DNA of 5,583 nt, taken from assembly GCA_903898215.1 (NCBI GenBank), contig CAIUEQ010000176.1:1-5583 (forward strand). Direction: 5' to 3'. Shown one piece after another: positions 1 through 4,339 of the stretch. The notes below the pieces were generated by a model. That model saw nothing but the letters and a program-made list of their open reading frames with translations. It made no database searches and was not told where the DNA came from. The stretch's first letter is position 1; each line of letters opens with the position of its first letter. Both the position numbers and the translations under genes were made by a program. This DNA is from an uncultured Bacteroidota bacterium (GTDB lineage Bacteria; Bacteroidota; Bacteroidia; UKL13-3).

Positions 1-669
1 GAAGTGATGTTTAAATTTACTGATTTGGTAATGAAATTTGCACCATTTGCAGTAGGTGGTGCCATTGCATATTCGGTTGCAACATTAGGTCTTGGTGTTT
101 TAAAAGATTTAATGATGTTGCTGATTACTTTGTATGCAGCTCTGGTTGCTTTTGTATTATTTGTTTTTGTGCCAATTGGATTTATTGTAAAACTTCCATT
201 TAAAAAATTTATAGATGCAGTTAGTGAACCTGTGTCTATTGCATTCGCAACTGCAAGTTCTGAAGCAGCATTACCAAAGGCAATGGAAAATTTAGAACTC
301 ATGGGAATTCCAAGAAAAGTTGTTGCCTTTGTATTACCAACAGGTTACAGTTTTAATTTAGATGGTACAACTTTGTATCTTTCTCTTGCTTCTGTTTTTA
401 TTGCCCAAGCTTGTGGAATGGATTTAAGCATAAGCGAGCAAATACAAATGTGTGTGATATTAATGCTTACATCAAAAGGTGTTGCCGGTGTTAGAGGTGC
501 TTCATTTTTAATTTTGGTAAGTACGGTTTCTTCTCTTGGATTGGATCCTCAAAAAGCATTTGCCATTTTAGCAATTGATGCATTGATGGATATGGCGCGA
601 ACTTCAGTAAATGTTCTTGGAAATTGCCTTGCAACTTTTGTTGTCGCAAAATGGGAGAAGGAAATTTGA
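1..669 (+). CDS. Dicarboxylate/glutamate:cation symporter, C-terminal half (5' truncated)
   Basis: This is the C-terminal part of a sodium- or proton-coupled transporter of the SDF/DAACS family, an inner-membrane protein that imports acidic amino acids or C4-dicarboxylates. The frame is open to the left edge, so the true start lies outside; the GTG at 4 is not a credible start. Numbering from that GTG, the fragment shows the HP1 re-entrant motif SSEAALP (85-91), the TM7 motif GYSFNLDGT (114-122, the NMDGT-equivalent cation site), the HP2 loop SKGVAGVRGAS (157-167), and the TM8 motif DALMDMARTSVN (192-203). The Asp, Arg, Thr and Asn of TM8 match the substrate-binding residues of GltPh; Arg199 corresponds to the arginine that contacts the side-chain carboxylate, which favours an acidic substrate. 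The ending VVAKWEKEI is typical of bacterial GltP/DctA proteins. About 222 of roughly 400-440 residues are present. Family is certain; glutamate versus dicarboxylate specificity, and the coupling ion, are inference, with GltP-like the best guess. Confidence 0.95.
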   Translation, partial: EVMFKFTDLVMKFAPFAVGGAIAYSVATLGLGVLKDLMMLLITLYAALVAFVLFVFVPIGFIVKLPFKKFIDAVSEPVSIAFATASSEAALPKAMENLELMGIPRKVVAFVLPTGYSFNLDGTTLYLSLASVFIAQACGMDLSISEQIQMCVILMLTSKGVAGVRGASFLILVSTVSSLGLDPQKAFAILAIDALMDMARTSVNVLGNCLATFVVAKWEKEI

Positions 670-714
670 GTTTAGATTTTTTTTATTTGATGTATTCTTG
701 TTCATTTCTGTTTT

Positions 715-746
715 TAACTATTCAATGTAATTTCTCGAAATAGTTA
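715..746. repeat. AT-rich inverted repeat upstream of lectin gene
   Basis: TAACTATT at 715-722 is the exact reverse complement of AATAGTTA at 739-746, with a 16-base loop between them. The stem has only one G:C pair per arm and no T tract follows, so it is a weak hairpin. It could be a protein-binding dyad or chance in AT-rich DNA; the sequence does not decide. Confidence 0.3.
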
Positions 747-752
747 TATTCG

Positions 753-781
753 TAACTCATTTTAATTATATTTTTAACTCA
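753..781 (+). promoter_or_regulatory. Paired TAACTCA direct repeat just before the lectin start
   Basis: TAACTCA occurs at 753-759 and again at 775-781, 22 bases apart, which is about two turns of the helix, and each copy is followed by an A/T run ending in TTTT. A related TTTTTAACT also occurs at 711-719 and 771-779. The spacing on one helix face and the position directly before the start at 791 would fit an operator or activator site, but AT-rich DNA gives such repeats by chance. Function is inference. Confidence 0.25.
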
Positions 782-790
782 ATTTTCTTT

Positions 791-1675
791 ATGAAATTAT
801 TATCTGCCACCTTTTTTATTCTTTTATTTTCATTTCAATTTTTAACTGTTTCAGCGCAAGTTTGTGCAAGTGCGTCTAATATTTATACGTTTATTTATCG
901 TGCTAAAAAATATGAAGTTGTTAAAGAAAAAAAATCATGGGTAGATGCAGCTGCTTGTGCAGTTTTGCGTGGAGGTTATCTTGTTCAAATAAACAGTAAA
1001 CCCGAACAAGATAGTTTGTTTAACCAAATTAAAAATAATTCGGGAATAGCAAGTAATTATACTTCGGTTGGTGATGGTGGTGGAGCTGCTTATGTTTGGA
1101 TTGGTGCTACCGATAAAAAAACAGAAGGCACTTGGTTATGGGATGGAAACAATGATGATACAGGTGCTAACTTTTGGAATGGACAAGGAAGTGTTGGAGC
1201 TGGTGGAGGAGCGTCATTTGGCTATGTAAATTGGGGAGGAATGAGTACTGGTGCACCCAAAGAACCGGATAATTATTTATCAAATCAAAATGCTGCAGGA
1301 ATTTGTTTAGGAACTTGGCCTTATGGAATTGCCGGTGAATGGAACGATATCAGCAGTGCAAATACTTTATATTATGTTATCGAATACGACAGTTCGGCTT
1401 CATCCGGTTTTAATAATTTGTTGCTTCCATCAAATGATGTTTGTATTTATCCAAATCCTGCAAATCATCAATTAAATATTACTTCCAATCAAGCAGAAAT
1501 AATGACTTCGGTTGCTGTTATCAATCAACTTGGCTCAATTGTGAAGAGAGAAAACGCATCAAATAAAAGTAAAATTTTGTTTGATGTTTCTGATATTGAA
1601 TCGGGGATTTACTTTATAAATATTGAATTTGCAAGTGGAACAACCATAACCAAAAAAGTTGTTTTAAACAGATGA
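791..1675 (+). CDS. Secreted C-type-lectin-like protein with type IX secretion sorting domain
   Basis: A predicted 294-residue exported protein, probably surface-attached or released, that may bind carbohydrate. Residues 1-22 form a Sec signal peptide (Lys2, hydrophobic 3-20, VSA before Gln23). Residues about 35-200 look like a C-type lectin domain: SWVDAAACAVLRGGYL (49-64), WIG (103-105), WLWDG (115-119), EPD (158-160), WND (184-186) and a closing YVIEYD (195-200). A glycine-rich loop lies at about 121-150. The tail from about 215, with CIYPNPA (218-224), SGIYFI (271-276) and a final KKVVLNR, is a type A sorting domain recognised by the type IX secretion system and removed on export. Only four cysteines are seen (25, 56, 172, 218), and those of the usual WNDxxC and FICE positions are missing, so the classical disulfides cannot form. 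EPD replaces the mannose-type EPN, so sugar specificity cannot be assigned. The start is fixed by the signal peptide; no Shine-Dalgarno box is seen. Domain calls are strong; ligand and role are unknown. Confidence 0.9.
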   Translation: MKLLSATFFILLFSFQFLTVSAQVCASASNIYTFIYRAKKYEVVKEKKSWVDAAACAVLRGGYLVQINSKPEQDSLFNQIKNNSGIASNYTSVGDGGGAAYVWIGATDKKTEGTWLWDGNNDDTGANFWNGQGSVGAGGGASFGYVNWGGMSTGAPKEPDNYLSNQNAAGICLGTWPYGIAGEWNDISSANTLYYVIEYDSSASSGFNNLLLPSNDVCIYPNPANHQLNITSNQAEIMTSVAVINQLGSIVKRENASNKSKILFDVSDIESGIYFINIEFASGTTITKKVVLNR

Positions 1676-1698
1676 AAATGATGATAATTTTTTTCATC
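1671..1698. repeat. AT-rich inverted repeat overlapping the lectin stop codon
   Basis: GATGAAAA (1671-1678) is the exact reverse complement of TTTTCATC (1691-1698), around a 12-base loop, and the left arm contains the TGA stop at 1673-1675. The position suits a transcript end, but the stem is AT-rich and the T run lies inside the stem and not after it, so it is at best a weak terminator or RNA-protecting hairpin. Confidence 0.3.
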
Positions 1699-1745
1699 AG
1701 CATAAAATATAAAAATTTAATAAACTTGTACCAATTACAGCTGAA

Positions 1746-1765
1746 CTCTGTGCCTCTGTGTTAAA
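1746..1765 (+). repeat. Tandem CTCTGTG element in the pepP leader
   Basis: CTCTGTG is repeated at 1746-1752 and 1754-1760 and is followed by TTAAAAAATA. The right half, CCTCTGTGTTAA, recurs with one change as CCTTTGTGTTAA at 3128-3139, and both are preceded by GAAC a short way upstream. It resembles the short CTCTGTG/CTTTGTG intergenic repeats I associate with Bacteroidota genomes. It ends about 11 bases before the pepP start and so would lie in or near the leader. The role is unknown. Confidence 0.45.
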
Positions 1766-1776
1766 AAATAAAATAT

Positions 1777-3069
1777 ATGAAAAGATATAAAGCAATCGAC
1801 CAAAAATTATTCATCGAAAATCGTGAACGTTTTTGCAAACATTTAAAACCAAAATCTCTTGCTATTTTTAATAGTAACGAAGTGATGCCTCGTAATGGCG
1901 ATGCAAGTTACGATTACAAACAAAACTCCGATATGTATTGGCTAACCGGTATCGATCAGGAAGATTGTGCTGTGGTGATATTTCCGGATTGCCCAGTGGA
2001 AGCTTATCGCGAAGCTTTATTTGTGAGAAGAACAAATGCTACTATTGCAGTTTGGGAAGGACATAAATATTCCAAAGAAGAGGCCGCTAAAGCTTCAGGT
2101 ATTAAAAATATTTTTTGGATGGATGAATTTGATTCGATGATGCGTGCCGTTATTTTAATGTCAGAAAACATTTATCTAACCCTTAATGAAAACGATAGAA
2201 ATTCAAATTCTTTTTTAACAAAAGACATCGCATTTGCCAAACAAATGATGGAACGTTTTCCATTACATCATTTCGAAAGAGCCGCACCAATCACACAAAG
2301 ATTACGGAGTATCAAACAACCTCTCGAAATAGAAACTATGAAAACCGCTGTAGGTATTTCTGAAAAGATGTTCAATAGAGTGTTGAAATTCATTAAACCC
2401 GGTGTTACCGAATATGAAATTGAAGCAGAAGTAATTCATGAATTTTTACGCAACGGAGCAGCAGGTCATTCTTTTACCCCAATTGTTGCAAGCGGAAAAA
2501 ATGGTTGTGTATTACATTATATTGATAATGCCGGAGTATGTAACGATGGGGATTTATTATTGCTTGATACCGGTGCTGATTATGCAAATTATGCCAGCGA
2601 TATGACACGTACTTTTCCTGTGAATGGAAAATTTACTCCTCGCCAAAAAGAAGTTTACAACGCTGTTTTACGTGTAATGCGTGGTGCGATAACAATGCTT
2701 AAACCAGGTGTGATGTTGATGGAATATCACAACGAAGTTTGTAAGTTGATGGAAAAAGAGTTGATAGATTTAAAACTGTTAACTCTTGACGAAATTAAAA
2801 ATCAAGATCCTTCATGGCCGGCATTTAAAAAATATTATATGCATGGTACATCGCACTTTTTAGGAATAGATGTACATGATGTGGGAATGCGTTATGAGAA
2901 GATGCAAGCAGGGATGACCTTTAGTTGCGAGCCCGGAATTTATATTCCTGAAGAAGGAATTGGAATACGTTTAGAAAATGAAATTTTAATTACTGAAACC
3001 GGTTGCATCGATTTGATGGCGCATATTCCGATTGAAGCAGATGAGATCGAAGCGTTGATGAGAGGTTAG
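1777..3069 (+). CDS. pepP: Xaa-Pro aminopeptidase (aminopeptidase P, M24B)
   Basis: A cytoplasmic dinuclear-metal (usually manganese) peptidase that removes the N-terminal residue from peptides with proline in second place. The 430 residues match the size of E. coli PepP (441). The N-terminal AMP_N domain spans about 1-165 (YDYKQNSDMYWLTGID at 45-60) and the pita-bread catalytic domain about 180-425. The five metal ligands are present: Asp264 (LLLDTG), Asp275 (SDMTRTF), His360 (HGTSH), Glu385 (CEPGIYI) and Glu400 (GIRLENE). The substrate-binding histidines also appear to be present: His247 (LHYIDN) and His367 (DVHDVG). No signal peptide is seen. The ATG lies 11 bases after the CTCTGTG element in an A-rich leader (AAAAAATAAAATAT) without a Shine-Dalgarno box, as usual in this phylum, and the next in-frame ATG would remove part of AMP_N. 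It stands 101 bases after the lectin gene and is probably transcribed on its own. Intact, with no unusual features; the closest alternative would be another M24B member such as a prolidase, but the HGTSHFLGIDVHDVG motif is PepP-type. Confidence 0.96.
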   Translation: MKRYKAIDQKLFIENRERFCKHLKPKSLAIFNSNEVMPRNGDASYDYKQNSDMYWLTGIDQEDCAVVIFPDCPVEAYREALFVRRTNATIAVWEGHKYSKEEAAKASGIKNIFWMDEFDSMMRAVILMSENIYLTLNENDRNSNSFLTKDIAFAKQMMERFPLHHFERAAPITQRLRSIKQPLEIETMKTAVGISEKMFNRVLKFIKPGVTEYEIEAEVIHEFLRNGAAGHSFTPIVASGKNGCVLHYIDNAGVCNDGDLLLLDTGADYANYASDMTRTFPVNGKFTPRQKEVYNAVLRVMRGAITMLKPGVMLMEYHNEVCKLMEKELIDLKLLTLDEIKNQDPSWPAFKKYYMHGTSHFLGIDVHDVGMRYEKMQAGMTFSCEPGIYIPEEGIGIRLENEILITETGCIDLMAHIPIEADEIEALMRG

Positions 3070-3087
3070 TTTGAAGTTTGATTGTTT

Positions 3088-3175
3088 TTTGTCCTGTCGA
3101 GCGGAGTCGAGACATTGCCAATTTGAACCTTTGTGTTAACATAAACATGTTTTCGACTTCGCTCAAACTGACAAA
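3088..3175. repeat. Imperfect inverted repeat, GAGCGGAGTCGA core
   Basis: The left arm (3088-3114) and right arm (3148-3175) pair across a 33-base loop. The core GAGCGGAGTCGA (3099-3110) pairs with TCGACTTCGCTC (3153-3164) at 11 of 12 positions, the exception being a G:U-type pair, and the outer TTTGTC (3088-3093) pairs exactly with GACAAA (3170-3175). The GC-richer arms stand out from the AT-rich surroundings. Similar GTCGAGCGGAGTCGAGA sequences are common between genes in Bacteroidota, so a dispersed REP-like element is the likely identity. The transcript could fold into a hairpin after pepP, but there is no T tract directly behind it, so a terminator role is only possible. Confidence 0.6.
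3128..3139 (+). repeat. CCTTTGTGTTAA element (second copy)
   Basis: This lies in the loop of the surrounding inverted repeat and matches 1753-1764 in the pepP leader at 11 of 12 bases, with GAAC upstream in both places. Two copies in such a short window, both between genes, support a dispersed repeat over chance. Confidence 0.4.
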
Positions 3176-3210
3176 TTCGACATTCATTATTTTGTGTTCG
3201 GTGTTCATCA
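3176..3210. repeat. Degenerate tandem repeat, five 7-base units
   Basis: Five consecutive 7-base units cover 35 bases. Four begin with TTC and the middle one with TTT; the last four positions vary (first unit TTCGACA, fourth TTCGGTG, fifth TTCATCA). On the minus strand this reads as NNNNGAA units such as CACCGAA and TGTCGAA. Since 7 is not a multiple of 3, the period does not come from coding. Runs of GAACATC/GAACACC-type heptamers are familiar between genes in environmental Bacteroidota; I infer this is a short, decayed example. Confidence 0.5.
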
Positions 3211-3270
3211 TTGTATAAAAAAAAATATAAATGGCATTTTTTTCTATGAATCAACAAAATTATATTCTTG

Positions 3271-3786
3271 ATGAATTCACTCATTCTTTTCACAGCTAAA
3301 CTCGATAGATTTAATTCCAATCTCTGGCATTTTCATTTTATTGTTCCAAGTAAAATTGCAAAGAAATTTATTGAAGGAAACAACAGACGTGTTGTTTGTA
3401 CACTTAATGAAACTGAAACTTTTCAAGCGGCATTGATGCATTTAGGTGATGGCGATTATTTTATTAATGTCAATAAAAAGTTAAGAGATAAACTCAAAAT
3501 TAATGATGGCGATGATGTGCAAGTGAGTTTACAGAAAGATGAAAGTGAATATGGTTTACCGATGCCCGAAGAACTTTCGGAATTATTGAAAATGGATGAT
3601 GATGGGAATAAAGTTTTTCATTCGCTCACAATTGGAAAACAACGTACTATGTTACATTTTATCGGTACACCAAAAAATATAGATATCCGAATCAGACGAG
3701 CAATTTGTGTGGTCGAACATTTGAAATCACATCATGGGAAAATCGTATACAAAGAGTTGATGGAAGCTGTAAAAAATTCAAAATAA
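3271..3786 (+). CDS. DUF1905 and YdeI/OmpD-associated (OmdA) domain protein
   Basis: A predicted soluble protein of 171 residues without signal peptide or membrane segment. Residues about 5-90 match DUF1905, a small barrel-like domain: FTAKLDRFNSNLWHFHFIVP (7-26), then a GDGDYFINVNKKLRDKL stretch (59-75) and GDDVQVSLQKD (80-90). Residues about 98-165 match the YdeI/OmdA domain: LPMPEELSELL (96-106) and the diagnostic LTIGKQRTMLHFIG (119-132), followed by RIRRAICVVEHLK (140-152). The Pfam name of the second domain mentions bacteriocin protection and OmpD association, but its molecular activity is not known, and I assign none here. The ATG at 3271 is preferred over the TTG at 3268; the earlier ATG at 3246 is out of frame, and the DUF1905 domain begins only a few residues in, as is normal for the family. 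It is flanked on both sides by intergenic repeats, so it is probably a single-gene unit, although a DUF1801 gene follows 129 bases later. Confidence 0.9.
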   Translation: MNSLILFTAKLDRFNSNLWHFHFIVPSKIAKKFIEGNNRRVVCTLNETETFQAALMHLGDGDYFINVNKKLRDKLKINDGDDVQVSLQKDESEYGLPMPEELSELLKMDDDGNKVFHSLTIGKQRTMLHFIGTPKNIDIRIRRAICVVEHLKSHHGKIVYKELMEAVKNSK

Positions 3787-3915
3787 TTTTTTAGTCACTT
3801 CGAGTGCATTGGGTTGGATTTGAAAAGAGCGTATCGAGAAGTGATAACTTATGTAAAGAATTAAAGTTGATACTCAAATCCTCATAATCTATATTGCATT
3901 TAATAAAATTATTTT
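3787..3915. other. Intergenic gap before the DUF1801 gene
   Basis: A spacer of 129 bases. Its first half is an inverted repeat (separate entry); its second half is AT-rich. A weak promoter-like pair, TTG at 3867-3869 and TATATTG at 3890-3896 with 20 bases between, stands at a fitting distance from the start at 3916, but agrees only partly with the Bacteroidota TTTG / TAnnTTTG pattern. No coding frame is supported. Confidence 0.5.
3795..3844. repeat. Imperfect inverted repeat, TCACTTC/GAAGTGA ends
   Basis: TCACTTC at 3795-3801 pairs exactly with GAAGTGA at 3838-3844. Next to both lies a self-complementary TCGA (3800-3803 and 3834-3837), giving TCACTTCGAG on the left and TCGAGAAGTGA on the right, around a spacer of about 30 bases. 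It starts 8 bases after the upstream stop codon. CACTTCGAGTG...TATCGAGAAGTG elements are familiar between genes of Bacteroidota, so this is probably a dispersed REP-like repeat, of a different family from the one at 3088-3175. It may also act as a 3' end hairpin for the YdeI-like transcript. Confidence 0.5.
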
Positions 3916-4338
3916 ATGGCAGAAAATAAAACCAAACCCGGAAAAGAAAGTGTAGAAGAATTTATCGAAACACTAGAAACAACTGTTCAGCAAGATTGTA
4001 AAACACTTATTAAAATAATGAAAAAAATAAGTGGAAAGAATCCTGTGATGTGGGGAAATATCGTTGGTTTCGGTCAATTCCATTACAAATATGCCAGCGG
4101 GAGAGAGGGAGAATATTTTTTAACAGGATTCTCTCCGCGCAAAGCAAATCTTACTATTTATTTTCTTCCAGGATTTGAAACTCACACTGAGTTGATGCAA
4201 AAATTGGGGAAATATAAAACTGCGAAATCGTGTTTGTATATAAAAAAACTTTCGGATGTTGATGTGAAAATTTTAGAGCAACTTATTTCAGATTCCTATC
4301 AATGTATGATCAATCATTATTTAAAAATGGTAAGCTAA
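3916..4338 (+). CDS. DUF1801 (YdhG-like) family protein
   Basis: A 140-residue soluble protein of the DUF1801 family, recognised by VEEFIETL (13-20), MWGNIVGFGQFHYKY (45-59), GFSPRKANLTIYF (71-83) and the closing LGKYKTAKSCLYIKKLSDVD (97-116). The family has an alpha/beta fold related to YdhG and iron-chaperone-like proteins, but no activity is established, and I see no catalytic motif. Cysteines at 28, 106 and 130 are not arranged as an obvious metal site. The ATG follows an A/T-rich leader (AATAAAATTATTTT) without a Shine-Dalgarno box. The stop at 4336-4338 is separated by a single base from the start of the dual nuclease, so both are almost certainly on one transcript and likely coupled in translation. 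Full length for the family and apparently intact. Confidence 0.9.
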   Translation: MAENKTKPGKESVEEFIETLETTVQQDCKTLIKIMKKISGKNPVMWGNIVGFGQFHYKYASGREGEYFLTGFSPRKANLTIYFLPGFETHTELMQKLGKYKTAKSCLYIKKLSDVDVKILEQLISDSYQCMINHYLKMVS

Positions 4339-4339
4339 A

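Larger units (their letters stand above)
670..790. other. Intergenic gap between symporter and lectin gene
   Basis: A very AT-rich spacer of 121 bases. An 8-T run at 677-684 follows the symporter stop, but no GC-containing stem precedes it, so it is not a convincing intrinsic terminator. I find no clear Bacteroidota promoter (TTTG, then TAnnTTTG) in it. It carries one inverted repeat and a pair of TAACTCA direct repeats, described separately. No coding frame is supported. Confidence 0.6.
3070..3270. other. Intergenic repeat island after pepP
   Basis: A 201-base spacer that holds three kinds of short repeat (an inverted repeat, a CTTTGTGTTAA element within its loop, and five 7-base units), then an A/T-rich stretch (3211-3270) that leads into the next gene. 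The minus-strand reading frames across it are low-complexity products of the repeats and show no domain. I find no consensus promoter before the gene at 3271. Confidence 0.7.

Noticed and set aside
4..6. GTG as a start codon for the symporter
   Set aside because: The frame continues to the left edge and the N-terminal half of the family domain is missing, so this is a truncated gene and not a short one.
677..684. T run after the symporter as an intrinsic terminator
   Set aside because: No stable stem lies directly upstream of the eight Ts.
1721..1728. TAAACTTG as a Bacteroidota -7 promoter box for pepP
   Set aside because: It differs from TAnnTTTG at one position, and no TTTG-like -33 box stands at the right distance upstream.
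2990..3211. Minus-strand ORF of 73 codons across the pepP end and the repeat island
   Set aside because: It overlaps the conserved pepP C terminus antisense, its other half is made of intergenic repeats, and the peptide shows no domain.
3246..3248. ATG as a start for the DUF1905/YdeI-like gene
   Set aside because: It is out of frame with the domain; in the right frame a TGA occurs at 3247-3249, so the ATG at 3271 is the best start.
3066..3320. Minus-strand ORF of 84 codons over the repeat island
   Set aside because: It is composed of the inverted repeat and heptamer units, runs into the real gene at 3271, and its peptide is the kind of spurious product such repeats give.
3867..3897. TTG-N20-TATATTG as promoter of the DUF1801-nuclease pair
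   Set aside because: Placement fits, but the match to the -33/-7 consensus is too partial in AT-rich DNA to list as a feature.
3271..4338. A toxin-antitoxin or bacteriocin-immunity module
   Set aside because: The only hint is the historic Pfam name of the YdeI/OmdA domain; no toxin, export or bacteriocin gene is present in the window.
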